64,000 nt of DNA from Roseovarius pacificus (GTDB taxonomy: Bacteria > Pseudomonadota > Alphaproteobacteria > Rhodobacterales > Rhodobacteraceae). The number at the start of each line of letters is the position of its first letter. Position 1 is the stretch's first letter. Of this stretch, positions 8,126 through 17,064 are shown one piece after another. Location: assembly GCF_900142665.1 (NCBI RefSeq), contig NZ_FRBR01000015.1, forward strand, positions 1 through 64,000, in the 5' to 3' direction. Below the pieces are notes generated by a model. It did not search any database and was not told the origin of the DNA. It saw only the letters and a program-made list of their open reading frames with translations. A program made the position numbers and the translations under genes.

Positions 8126-9838
8126 ATGCCCGCCACTATCAAGCGATCCGATTATGCTGCCATGTTCGGGCCCACCACGGGGGACAGGCTTCGCCTTGCC
8201 GATACCGATCTGATCATCGAGGTCGAACAGGATTTAACCGGACCCTATGGCGAAGAGGTGAAATTCGGCGGTGGCAAGGTCATCCGCGACGGGATGGGCC
8301 AGAGCCAGGCCAGCCGTGCCGAGGGGGCCGTTGACACCGTCATCACCAATGCGCTGATCGTCGATCACACGGGGATCATCAAGGCGGATGCGGGCCTGCG
8401 CGACGGGCGTATCGCGGCCATCGGCAAAGCAGGCAATCCCGACACCCAGCCGGGCGTGAACATCATCGTGGGGCCGGGGACCGAAGCCATCGCCGGTGAA
8501 GGCCGCATTCTGACGGCGGGCGGGTTCGATAGCCACATCCACTTCATCTGTCCGCAGCAGATCGAAGATGCGTTGCATTCCGGGCTGACCACCATGCTTG
8601 GCGGTGGCACCGGGCCGGCGCATGGGACGCTGGCCACCACATGTACGCCCGGCCCCTGGCATATCGGGCGGATGTTGCAGGCGGCGGATGCGTTTCCGAT
8701 GAACCTTGCCTTTGCCGGCAAAGGGAACGCCTCGTTGGGGGCGGCGTTGGTCGAACAGATCGAGGGCGGGGCCTGTGCGCTCAAGCTGCACGAAGACTGG
8801 GGGACCACGCCCGGAGCGATAGATTGTTGCCTGTCGGTCGCCGATGACATGGACGTGCAGGTGATGATCCACACCGATACGCTGAATGAATCGGGGTTTG
8901 TCGAGAATACCGTCAAGGCCATGAATGGCCGAACGATCCATGCCTTCCACACTGAGGGGGCGGGTGGCGGTCATGCGCCGGACATTATCAAGCTGTGCGG
9001 TAAGGATCATGTGCTGCCCTCATCGACCAATCCAACCCGTCCGTTCACCGTGAACACGATCGAGGAGCATCTCGATATGCTCATGGTTTGCCACCATCTG
9101 GACAAGTCGATCCCCGAAGACGTGGCGTTTGCGGAAAGCCGCATCCGCCGCGAAACCATCGCTGCCGAGGACATCCTGCACGATATGGGGGCGTTTTCGA
9201 TCATCGCGAGCGACAGCCAGGCCATGGGACGTGTCGGCGAGGTTCTGATCCGAACCTGGCAGACTGCCGACAAGATGAAGAAACAGCGCGGGCGTTTGCC
9301 AGAAGAAAAGGGCGACAACGACAACCTGCGCGTTCGGCGCTACATTGCCAAATACACGATCAACCCGGCCATCGCGCATGGTATCAGCCGCGAAATCGGA
9401 TCTGTCGAGGTTGGAAAACGCGCCGACCTCGTTCTGTGGTCCCCTGCCTTTTTCGGTGTGAAACCGGAAATGGTCCTGCTTGGCGGGACCATCGTCTGTG
9501 CCCAGATGGGCGATCCGAATGCGTCGATCCCCACGCCGCAGCCCGTCTATTCCAGGCCGATGTTCGGAGCCTATGGGCGTTCGGTGGAAAACTCGGCTGT
9601 CACGTTCGTCAGCGCCGCAGGCCAGGCCAATGGCATCGGCGATGCGCTTGGTCTTGCCAAAGAGACCGTGGCTGTCGGGAACACGCGCAAGATCGGCAAG
9701 AAGGATCTTGTTCTCAACGATTATGTGCCGGAAATCGAGGTCCATCCTGAAACCTATGAGGTGCGCGCCGATGGTGAGTTGCTGACCTGCCAACCGGCGC
9801 AGGAACTGCCGATGGCGCAGCGCTATTTCCTGTTCTGA
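8126..9838 (+). CDS. ureC: Urease alpha (catalytic) subunit
   Basis: 570-residue nickel metalloenzyme. All active-site positions are present: H137 and H139 (SHIHF), carbamylated K220 (ALKLHED), H249 (MIHT), H275 (AFHTEG) and D363 (ASDSQ). The mobile flap C322-H323 (VCHHLDK) is also intact. Numbering is shifted by three from the Klebsiella enzyme. It starts 1 bp after ureB. Expected to be fully active once loaded with nickel by UreDEFG. Confidence 0.98.
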   Translation: MPATIKRSDYAAMFGPTTGDRLRLADTDLIIEVEQDLTGPYGEEVKFGGGKVIRDGMGQSQASRAEGAVDTVITNALIVDHTGIIKADAGLRDGRIAAIGKAGNPDTQPGVNIIVGPGTEAIAGEGRILTAGGFDSHIHFICPQQIEDALHSGLTTMLGGGTGPAHGTLATTCTPGPWHIGRMLQAADAFPMNLAFAGKGNASLGAALVEQIEGGACALKLHEDWGTTPGAIDCCLSVADDMDVQVMIHTDTLNESGFVENTVKAMNGRTIHAFHTEGAGGGHAPDIIKLCGKDHVLPSSTNPTRPFTVNTIEEHLDMLMVCHHLDKSIPEDVAFAESRIRRETIAAEDILHDMGAFSIIASDSQAMGRVGEVLIRTWQTADKMKKQRGRLPEEKGDNDNLRVRRYIAKYTINPAIAHGISREIGSVEVGKRADLVLWSPAFFGVKPEMVLLGGTIVCAQMGDPNASIPTPQPVYSRPMFGAYGRSVENSAVTFVSAAGQANGIGDALGLAKETVAVGNTRKIGKKDLVLNDYVPEIEVHPETYEVRADGELLTCQPAQELPMAQRYFLF

Positions 9839-9846
9839 GGTGTATC

Positions 9847-10308
9847 ATGACCGTCCTTCCCGTTGCCCAGATTCTGCACGATCACGCCCATGAGTGCGTG
9901 ACGACCGTCACGCTGGATTACGCCAGCCGCTTTTTGCGTCGCAAACGACTGCGGACAGATGCGGGCTGGGCGTTCGTGGTCGATCTGGAAAACACGCGTT
10001 CGCTGGATCATGGCGCCGGGCTGGAACTGACGGATGGGCGGATGATCGGGGTGCGGGCGGCGGTCGAGCCCGTTCTGGACGTCACCGGCGACCTGCCACG
10101 TCTTGCCTGGCATATCGGTAACCGCCACACGCCTTGCCAGATATTGCCGGATCGGCTTCGTATCCAACGTGATCCGGTGATCCGCCACATGCTGGAACAT
10201 CTCGGTGCGGGGATTTCCGAGGTCGATGCGCCGTTCACGCCGGAAGGGGGGGCCTATGGTCATGGCCGTACCCATTCGCACGAGCATGGGGCCAGCGCGC
10301 ATGTTTAG
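9847..10308 (+). CDS. ureE: Urease accessory nickel metallochaperone UreE
   Basis: 153 aa. N-terminal peptide-binding domain, then the metal-binding domain (LAWHIGNRHTPCQI; VIRHMLEHLGAGISEVDAPFTPEGGAYGHG). It ends in a modest His-rich tail, [15 protein letters not shown]. Delivers Ni(II) to the UreG-containing activation complex. Located 8 bp after ureC and overlapping ureF. Confidence 0.94.
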   Translation: MTVLPVAQILHDHAHECVTTVTLDYASRFLRRKRLRTDAGWAFVVDLENTRSLDHGAGLELTDGRMIGVRAAVEPVLDVTGDLPRLAWHIGNRHTPCQILPDRLRIQRDPVIRHMLEHLGAGISEVDAPFTPEGGAYGHGRTHSHEHGASAHV

Positions 10309-10939
10309 GGACCCGCGTCTGCTGACCCTGACGCAATGGCTTTCTCCGGCCTATCCGACTGGCGCCTTCGCTTGGTCACATGGTCTGGAAACGGCTGTGG
10401 CGGAGGGCTGGGCGTATGATGAGGACAGCCTGGAAGGTTGGCTGCGCGATGTGATTTCCGAGGGCACGGGCAGGATGGATGCGATCTGGATCATCCGGAG
10501 CTACGGCGCTGAAACGCAAGAGGCTGTCCTTGAAATTCATGGGCTGGCCCGTGCCTATGCCGCGTCCGCCGAGCGCCTTCTGGAAGGCGAGCGTCAGGGC
10601 GCGGCTTTTGTCCGTGTCACGCGGCAGGTCTGGGCGCTGGACCTGCCGGACATGATTTTTCCCGTGGCTCTGGGCCGTGCGACACGGCTTGCCGATCTGC
10701 CTTGTGCGCCATGTGTCGCGCTTTATCTGCAAGGCGTTTGCACGAACCTCGTTTCCGCCGCACAGCGGCTTATGCCACTGGGGCAGACAGGGGCGCAGCG
10801 CGTTTTGCACCGGATGATGGCGCTTTGCGTTATGGTGGCGGAAGAGGCGGCGGAGCAAGAGCCTTGTTCCCAGTCTTTTCTGTCGGACATTGCCGCAATG
10901 AGGCATGAAATCCAAAAACCGAGGATTTTTCAGTCATGA
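10301..10939 (+). CDS. ureF: Urease accessory protein UreF
   Basis: 212 aa from the chosen [29 protein letters not shown] is the UreF hallmark near the N terminus. Acts with UreD as the scaffold that couples UreG GTP hydrolysis to nickel insertion. The start at 10301 overlaps ureE by 8 bp; ATG at 10286 is a possible alternative. Its end overlaps ureG in ATGA. Confidence 0.9.
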   Translation: MFRDPRLLTLTQWLSPAYPTGAFAWSHGLETAVAEGWAYDEDSLEGWLRDVISEGTGRMDAIWIIRSYGAETQEAVLEIHGLARAYAASAERLLEGERQGAAFVRVTRQVWALDLPDMIFPVALGRATRLADLPCAPCVALYLQGVCTNLVSAAQRLMPLGQTGAQRVLHRMMALCVMVAEEAAEQEPCSQSFLSDIAAMRHEIQKPRIFQS

Positions 10940-11571
10940 CAAAGATGAACGGACCCTTGCGTATCGGCATCGGTGGTCCTGTAGGCGCGGGGAAGACCAC
11001 GCTTGCCGCCCGCCTGGCAGAACGGTTGAAGGCGCAGTTTTCGGTCGCCGTCATAACCAACGACATTTACACGCAAGAGGATGCGGAAGCATTGATGCGT
11101 ATGCAGATTTTGCCGGCTGACCGGGTGGTCGGGGTCGAAACAGGGGGGTGTCCGCATACGGCGATCCGCGAGGATGCCTCGATCAACCTTGCCGCCGTGG
11201 CCGAACTGAGCCAGCGCCACCCCGACCTTGAAATCGTATTGATCGAATCGGGCGGTGACAATCTGTCTGCCACGTTCAGCCCCGAACTGGCCGACCTGAC
11301 GGTGTATGTCATCGACGTGGCCGCGGGCGAAGAAATCCCCCGCAAAGGCGGCCCGGCCATCACCCGTTCCGATCTGCTGGTGATCAACAAGACCGATCTT
11401 GCGCCCTATGTGGGGGCCTCGCTGGAGGTGATGGAGCGCGATGCAACGCGGATGCGATCCGGGCGCCCCTTTGTGTTTGCGTCGCTTCGCCAGCATGAAG
11501 GGGTGGACGCCATCATGGCGTCCATATGTGAAGCCGCAGGTTTGTCGGTTCTGGCGTCCAAGGCGGTTTGA
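10936..11571 (+). CDS. ureG: Urease accessory GTPase UreG
   Basis: 211-residue SIMIBI GTPase. The P-loop GPVGAGKT is at residues 14-21, followed by the CPH nickel motif in [11 protein letters not shown], the [13 protein letters not shown] switch region, and NKTD for guanine specificity. Last gene of the urease operon; no strong intrinsic terminator is seen directly after it. Confidence 0.96.
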   Translation: MTKMNGPLRIGIGGPVGAGKTTLAARLAERLKAQFSVAVITNDIYTQEDAEALMRMQILPADRVVGVETGGCPHTAIREDASINLAAVAELSQRHPDLEIVLIESGGDNLSATFSPELADLTVYVIDVAAGEEIPRKGGPAITRSDLLVINKTDLAPYVGASLEVMERDATRMRSGRPFVFASLRQHEGVDAIMASICEAAGLSVLASKAV

Positions 11572-11906
11572 GGCGGTTTTTGGGTGCCGGTACGGGGCAG
11601 AGCGGTGCAGTCAGGATTCGAACTCAGGGTTTTGTTCTGAGAACGAGAAGTGTGCTGGTTCGACATGGGTCGAATCCTGCTCCCGCAACCAAAATATACA
11701 AAATAATATCCAATTCTTACATGGCGTAGTTGAGCTGCTTGTCGTTCGCTCAAAATTCCCGTCGAAGCATACGAGGCAGGGTCAACAGTGCATCTCGGTG
11801 CGCTACGGTTGGAGCAGGATATTCGAGCAAAATTTGAGTTGCTGATGTCGCGAAGGTTCGGTGGGCAAGTACAGCCGGAATATGTTGGGCGCTTTGATCC
11901 AATTCT
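11572..11906. other. Gene-free junction with tRNA-3'-end-like fragments
   Basis: A 335-bp stretch between ureG and the di-heme peroxidase gene without a credible ORF. At 11668-11692 the + strand reads like a tRNA 3' end: a T-loop-like TCGAATCCTGC, an acceptor-like TCCCGCA, then ACCA. At 11608-11624 the opposite strand carries another T-loop-like segment. CAGGATTCGA (11612-11621) and TCGAATCCTG (11670-11679) form a perfect 10-bp inverted repeat. No D-arm or anticodon arm was found, so this is debris rather than a tRNA gene. Sequence right of 11690 is visibly AT-richer. Confidence 0.55.
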
Positions 11907-13046
11907 TCAGAGCGCCCGGAGGAAGGCTTCGATCTCCCGGATTTCCGCAGGGGTGAGTGTCAGCGGTTTCAAGTGAGGAGAGGGGGTTTTGGCGTTTCGT
12001 TCCAGCGCAGGAGAAAATTCGGAAAGGTCGCCCTGACGTGCACCGCCTGCAATGTAGAGGTTGATGATACCTCGCAGGCTGGGGAAAAGGCCGTTGTGCA
12101 TGTAGGGTGCGGTCCTGGATATATGGCGAAGACTGGGGGTGAGGAATTTTCCGGCATCATTCGAGTTTCCGGTGACTTCGTAGCGCCCCAAATCCTGATA
12201 CTTTCGGCCAAAATAGGCCAGGCCGAGATTATGGAATTCCCCATCTGACAAATCCGGTCCGAAATGACAATTCACGCAGCGCGCTTTCGTTCGAAACAGG
12301 TGCAGCCCGCGGATTTCGGCATCGCTCAGAGCATGGTGTTGACCTTGCAAGAAGCGGTCGAACTGTGAGGGTACGTCGAGATATCTCTGAAATGTCGCAA
12401 TCGCATCGGCGATCCGTTCAAGGGAAATCGTTTCAAACCCATAGGCGTCTGCGAACAATGCCGGGTATTCCAGGGTGTTTTGCAGGCGGTCTGCTACATC
12501 GCCCAGATCGTGGTTGGCCATTTCGGTCGGATCCGCCAATGGGAAAAGCGCTTGTTGTTCGAGGGTTCGCGCCCTGCCATCCCAAAACAATGGATCGCGG
12601 CGGGCCGCTGCGAACAGGGCGGGGGCGTTGCGCCGTCCCTCGGTTCGGGCGTGGCCAAAACTGCGCGGAAGTCCGTCGCCCCAGCCAAGTCGCCGATTGT
12701 GGCAGCTTTGGCAGGCGACATGTCCGGACGCTGACAGGATCGGGTCGTTGAACAAGCGTTCGCCCAAGGTACGGCGTTTTCCGGTTTGACTGTTCGGTTT
12801 GGGGCGGGTTGGCAAATCCGGCGCAGCCAGTTCGATATAGGCAACGCTGGAATCGATCCATGGGGTGGGCCAATTGCCGGAAGGCCCGGAATAGACCCGG
12901 CGCAAATCGGCAGGGTTATCCAGATCGGGCTGCAACGCAGCCACGCCGCCGATGACGATCACCGCCGCAGTAGCTGCGGCGATGATCCAGCGCCATCGCG
13001 CTGCGATAGGGGACAATACGCTTATATCGGGGTTACCAACTGACAT
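11907..13046 (-). CDS. Di-heme cytochrome c peroxidase / MauG-family protein
   Basis: 379 aa. An N-terminal membrane anchor (about residues 20-38) is followed by a periplasmic two-domain di-heme enzyme. Heme sites are CQSCH (112-116) and CVNCH (257-261). The APYMHNG segment resembles the region bearing the distal Met of classical bacterial peroxidases, not the Tyr of MauG itself. Reduces H2O2 or oxidises a partner protein; the substrate is unknown. It starts 14 bp inside the 3' end of the upstream TonB-receptor gene, so the two form one operon. Base composition is lower in GC than that of the urease genes. Confidence 0.88.
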   Translation of the reverse strand: MSVGNPDISVLSPIAARWRWIIAAATAAVIVIGGVAALQPDLDNPADLRRVYSGPSGNWPTPWIDSSVAYIELAAPDLPTRPKPNSQTGKRRTLGERLFNDPILSASGHVACQSCHNRRLGWGDGLPRSFGHARTEGRRNAPALFAAARRDPLFWDGRARTLEQQALFPLADPTEMANHDLGDVADRLQNTLEYPALFADAYGFETISLERIADAIATFQRYLDVPSQFDRFLQGQHHALSDAEIRGLHLFRTKARCVNCHFGPDLSDGEFHNLGLAYFGRKYQDLGRYEVTGNSNDAGKFLTPSLRHISRTAPYMHNGLFPSLRGIINLYIAGGARQGDLSEFSPALERNAKTPSPHLKPLTLTPAEIREIEAFLRAL

Positions 13047-15687
13047 TGGTGCCCAGGTAGAAGCTGCGCCCGGCCATCCATGGGTTTGAATTGGTTGCCG
13101 TGCGGTTGCCCGCTTCGTTGAAGAGATTGGAGACCTTGAGGTTCAGGTCGATGGCCTTGCCCCGAATTTCCGCGATGCGGGCGCTGGCAGACAGGAAAGC
13201 GGTTGCATGGGCCTTGAACCGCTTGTCGACGAAGATGTCATGCCGTTGCGATCCGTGAACCGGATGGGTGAAAATACCGGTCTGGTCACTGAAAACCACC
13301 CCGTCATAGCCGAACACAACGTCCGCACCGAGACCGAGCGAATATTTGCCGCCGGCCCATTTGGTCCGCAGTTCGACCGTCGACCGTACCGGGATATCCA
13401 TATTGCCTGTAACCTGGCCGAATTCATCCAGTGTGTAGCTGTTTCCAGCATAATAGATAAATTCATCAACCCCGTCTCCATCGGTGTTGAAATAGGTCAG
13501 ACTCGAGGTTTCCCGCTCGGCCCAGACGCCCGAAACGTAGAAGCTCACACTGTCGAGGACCTTGCTGTGCCGCCGCATGTCCCAGGCCTTGCTGTACTCC
13601 AGTGAGATAGAATTGTATTCGCTTGTCCCGTCATTGGTGAGATAGCTTTCGCGCGAGTTTGCACCCGGGGACCGCGAGAACTGATCCTTCCCTTTACGGT
13701 GTTTACCCCGCAACCGCCATGTACCGTCGGTCCATTTGTCACGGTAGGTCACACCAAAGGTGAACTCGTCGGTATAGGGGGTTTTCAGGTTGCCCTGAGT
13801 GTAAGAATATTGCCCTTGGTTGATGCTGCGCGCACTGCTCCATGGATCGACAACACCTGTAGTGCTATCATGATCGCGAAGCTGAGTATTTCCGCGCGGC
13901 ATTTCGTCATGCAACGCATAAGCCATGTAATTGTCGCTGTAATAGCGGTTGGCCCCCAAAGTGAATCTAAGGTTGTCATGCGGCGACCAGCGGCCTGTCA
14001 GGCGTGGCGACCAATCCCAGTTGTCCAGAACGTCATTGTGGTCAAGGCGCAGACCGGCATGCAGCCCGAAGTCACCCCATGTCTGGTCGATTTCGGCCCA
14101 AAGTTCAGTTTTAATGGCATCGACGGATACGTTGTAGGGGTCTTGCTTGACCCGCACATCGATATATTGCTCCGCGAAACAGCTTGTATCACCGGGCGGG
14201 CAGGTGAAGCCAGCGAACGGATCCAACGGATCATAGCGTTCGTTGGCACTGTAAAAAGTAAAGCCGGTGCCCCGACGCTTTGCCTTGACTTCCTGAATAG
14301 AGGCACCAAGCGTGAAGCTGCCGCGCGCAATCTCACCCGTGAGTTCGGCAATCAACTGCTTGCGGTTGTCAGTATAGTACGTGCTGCCCAACCCGCCCGT
14401 ACGGCAGGCTGTATGGTTCTCGGTTGTATCAGCCGTACACCACGCGTCGAATGCGTTGGTGAGATAATTCTCACGTTGGTACCATGCGTACCAGTTGTAC
14501 ATTTCAGTTCGCGGATTGATGTTGGTCGTTTCGTTATCCTGCCATGCGCCGCGCAACGTCAGATTCACATCCCGCGCGTTGATCCCGGCAAAAGACAGGC
14601 TGTCCCATTCCTTTTCGTACTTGGCATCCACAGACAAGCCCTGGGTTTCGACATCGAGATGGAAATCCTCTACGTCATTGCTGTCCCAGCCTTGGGAGTA
14701 ACTGGTCAGTTTACCCGATACGGTCAGCTTGTCGCCATTTCCGAACTCGTGCAATACGCCAAGCGTATAGAAGTCGCTGTGGGAATCATTCTTGACGATG
14801 CGATCCTTGTACTGAACATCCATTTGTTTGCGCGACTCCGCCTCGCGGCGACCGTAGCCGAACAGGATAGCGGTGCGCTCGGACACGGGTTGATTGTGGA
14901 CTACCGAATAAGACAACTTCGTCCAGCTTGGTTTTAGGCGAAAATCGGGGTTTAGCCCATCGGGAGTTCCCAGAACGTAATCGGTCATCTCGTCGGTCGA
15001 GTAACTGAACGACAACTGCCCCGAGGCTTTATCAAGCTTGGGTTGCTTACTGGTATAGTTCACGACACCCCCCTGAAACCCGCCATAGCGGGCGGAGACG
15101 TCAGAATCGATAACCTCGACCTCGTCTACCATTGATGTGGGTACAAATTGGGTTTGTGAGTGCAGGCCGTAGATTGCATAGGTGTTGGGCACGTTATTCT
15201 CGCGGCTTAGCTCGGGGTTGCCGAGGGGGTCCTCATTGCCGGTCAGCGAGTTGATGCCAATTCCGTCCAGAGTAAAGTTGTTCTCGGTCACGCGCCCACC
15301 CGAGATCGACAGCTCAAGGGGTTTGAGGTCCAGCACATCGTCGTTGTTTTCGCCAGCGTCAGTATCGGCGTCGTTGCGGTATTGCACGCCGGGCAGGCTG
15401 GTCAAGGCTGTATTGGCATCGCCCGATCCATCGGCGCGAATAACGACACCCTCTGAATCTATCGTTGTCGCACCTGGGCCTTCTTGCGATCCCGTTATAC
15501 GTGTCTGGGGTAGGCCTGCTCCGTCGCGATCATCCGTTTCCTGCTCGATGTTGATCGGGTCGAGTATGATATCGTCCTGTGCCTGAACCTCTACGGGCAT
15601 CGCTATCGCGAAGGCCATTCCAATGGCCCAAACGTTTTCTTTCAGCACAAACGGTTCCCGTTTGTGTGTCTCTTTGTGGTGTGGCAT
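13033..15687 (-). CDS. TonB-dependent outer-membrane receptor
   Basis: 884 aa. The signal region is about residues 10-36 (start at 15687, cleavage near VQAQ). The plug domain contains LDGIGINSL and EVEVIDSDVSARYGGFQGGVVNYTSK. A long beta-barrel ends in an aromatic residue (LGTNVSW) as required for BAM insertion. Extracellular loops carry Cys pairs (WCTADTTENHTAC; CPPGDTSC). The ligand is unknown. It overlaps the downstream di-heme peroxidase gene, so ligand uptake and redox chemistry are probably linked. Markedly AT-richer than its neighbours, suggesting transfer. Confidence 0.92.
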   Translation of the reverse strand: MPHHKETHKREPFVLKENVWAIGMAFAIAMPVEVQAQDDIILDPINIEQETDDRDGAGLPQTRITGSQEGPGATTIDSEGVVIRADGSGDANTALTSLPGVQYRNDADTDAGENNDDVLDLKPLELSISGGRVTENNFTLDGIGINSLTGNEDPLGNPELSRENNVPNTYAIYGLHSQTQFVPTSMVDEVEVIDSDVSARYGGFQGGVVNYTSKQPKLDKASGQLSFSYSTDEMTDYVLGTPDGLNPDFRLKPSWTKLSYSVVHNQPVSERTAILFGYGRREAESRKQMDVQYKDRIVKNDSHSDFYTLGVLHEFGNGDKLTVSGKLTSYSQGWDSNDVEDFHLDVETQGLSVDAKYEKEWDSLSFAGINARDVNLTLRGAWQDNETTNINPRTEMYNWYAWYQRENYLTNAFDAWCTADTTENHTACRTGGLGSTYYTDNRKQLIAELTGEIARGSFTLGASIQEVKAKRRGTGFTFYSANERYDPLDPFAGFTCPPGDTSCFAEQYIDVRVKQDPYNVSVDAIKTELWAEIDQTWGDFGLHAGLRLDHNDVLDNWDWSPRLTGRWSPHDNLRFTLGANRYYSDNYMAYALHDEMPRGNTQLRDHDSTTGVVDPWSSARSINQGQYSYTQGNLKTPYTDEFTFGVTYRDKWTDGTWRLRGKHRKGKDQFSRSPGANSRESYLTNDGTSEYNSISLEYSKAWDMRRHSKVLDSVSFYVSGVWAERETSSLTYFNTDGDGVDEFIYYAGNSYTLDEFGQVTGNMDIPVRSTVELRTKWAGGKYSLGLGADVVFGYDGVVFSDQTGIFTHPVHGSQRHDIFVDKRFKAHATAFLSASARIAEIRGKAIDLNLKVSNLFNEAGNRTATNSNPWMAGRSFYLGTNVSW

Positions 15688-15766
15688 TTTTCCAGCGTCC
15701 CCATGCGTGATATTAGTCGCTGGCTGAAACGCTTGCTTGCGGACTTAAGTGTCCGTTTTTAAATGC

Positions 15767-15793
15767 GATATAATACCAAAGTATTTTAGTCAA
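15767..15793 (-). promoter_or_regulatory. Candidate promoter/operator of the TonB receptor operon
   Basis: On the minus strand TTGACT (15793-15788) is followed after 15 bp by TATATC (15772-15767), in an AT-rich patch about 80 bp upstream of the receptor gene. An inverted repeat AATAC-caaa-GTATT (15772-15785) fills the spacer and could be an operator. The spacing is shorter than ideal, so this is only a candidate. Confidence 0.35.
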
Positions 15794-15899
15794 CATATAG
15801 TCGGGAAAGCGTAGGACCGATCTGAACCATTCTGTAAAAAGGCGGGCCTGGTATCGGGCCAAAGCGTGAAACGCTTCCAATAGAAAGGGTATCCCAATG

Positions 15900-15926
15900 A
15901 AAAATGCCCGCCAAACTGGCGGGCAT
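15900..15926 (-). terminator. Intrinsic terminator after the TRAP operon
   Basis: A strong stem with AATGCCCGCC and GGCGGGCATT as arms, followed on the minus strand by five Ts (15904-15900). It lies 29 bp after the dctP stop. Confidence 0.85.
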
Positions 15927-15954
15927 TCTCGGGTTCTGCGGGATGTGCGGTGCT

Positions 15955-17040
15955 TTACTCGATGCAGGCCCGCAGCGCTTCGGCATCCGGGCCGTTCGGG
16001 GTGCGCCCGAGGTTGAACGGAGCCGACGCATCGCGCCACTGGGCATAGTCGTTCAGGTATTCCACCATGCTCAGGTACACCTTGGCCGAGTTGGGGTTCT
16101 CACACGCCGTTTCGACGATGACTTCGTTTGCCATTTTCTGAACTTCGGCAAGCGTTTCGTCGTCGTAGCGGTTGATTTCAACGACTTCGTCGAATTTCGC
16201 ATAGGCTTCGGTGGCCCGTTTTTCAGTGAAGGCCAGTGACCACAGCAGGGTTGCGTCAGCCGCGATCCGGAGCTTCTCCTGGGTTTCTGCGCTCAGCGCA
16301 TCCCAAGACGCCTGGTTGATCATGACACCGAAAACCGATGCCGACTGGTGCCAGCCGGGGGTCGCCCAATACTCGGTAACCTGCTGGAAACCGCCGGACC
16401 AGTCCACGTTCGGGGTGGAGAATTCAGCACCGTCGATCACGCCGCGTTCGAGCGACTGATAGATTTCGCCGCCCGCCATCGAGACCTGATTGCCACCGAG
16501 ACGCTCCAGAAGTTTGCCTTGTTCCAGCCCGGACAGGCGCAGGCGCTTGCCTTGCAGATCGTCAAGAGAAACAATCGGTTCCTTCGTGCGGAAGCCGGAT
16601 TCGTTGTTGGTCACGCCATAGGGCAGATAGACCATGCCGAAGTTGCCGTAGATCTCGTTATAGAGTTCCGCACCGCCCCATTGCTGAATCCAGTTCACGT
16701 AGTCCACCGCATTGAACAGCGAGGGCGTGGTGGCCAGCGGCGAAAAGGCCGCGTCACGGCCCGCCCAGTATCCAGGCCAATCTGCACCGGCCTGAATGGT
16801 CCCGGATTCAACCGCGCCGAAAACTTCGCCGGACGGAACAAGTGATCCGCCGTCAAAGAATTCGATGGTCAGTTCACCCGCAGTCAGCTTGTTGGCGAGC
16901 TCGACAAAATGCCTGTCGGTCTCGATCAGTTCCAGCGACGAGGGCCATGTCGTCGTCATTGTCCAGCTTTCCTGAGCCATGGTTTGGCTTGCCATGGCCG
17001 TTGCCGCAGTAGCGGCAAGAGCAATTGCTTTGAAAGTCAT
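15955..17040 (-). CDS. dctP: TRAP transporter substrate-binding protein DctP
   Basis: 361-residue periplasmic receptor with a clear signal peptide (to AMASQTMAQ) and a typical DctP fold (ELANKLTAGELTIEFFDGGSLVPSGEVFGAV; YWAGRDAAFSPLATTPSLFN). The family resembles receptors for 2-oxo-carboxylates and other organic acids, but the ligand is not determinable. On the minus strand it is last in a dctQ-dctM-dctP operon and is followed by a terminator. Confidence 0.9.
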   Translation of the reverse strand: MTFKAIALAATAATAMASQTMAQESWTMTTTWPSSLELIETDRHFVELANKLTAGELTIEFFDGGSLVPSGEVFGAVESGTIQAGADWPGYWAGRDAAFSPLATTPSLFNAVDYVNWIQQWGGAELYNEIYGNFGMVYLPYGVTNNESGFRTKEPIVSLDDLQGKRLRLSGLEQGKLLERLGGNQVSMAGGEIYQSLERGVIDGAEFSTPNVDWSGGFQQVTEYWATPGWHQSASVFGVMINQASWDALSAETQEKLRIAADATLLWSLAFTEKRATEAYAKFDEVVEINRYDDETLAEVQKMANEVIVETACENPNSAKVYLSMVEYLNDYAQWRDASAPFNLGRTPNGPDAEALRACIE

Positions 17041-17064
17041 ACTTATCTCCTCTCTGGGTTAACG

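Noticed and set aside
11668..11692. Complete tRNA gene
   Set aside because: Only T-arm and acceptor-like parts are present; no matching 5' acceptor strand, D-arm or anticodon arm lies upstream.
15740..15755. CGGAC-ttaagt-GTCCG followed by T5 on the + strand
   Set aside because: It resembles a terminator but no + strand gene ends there; more likely part of the receptor leader or chance.
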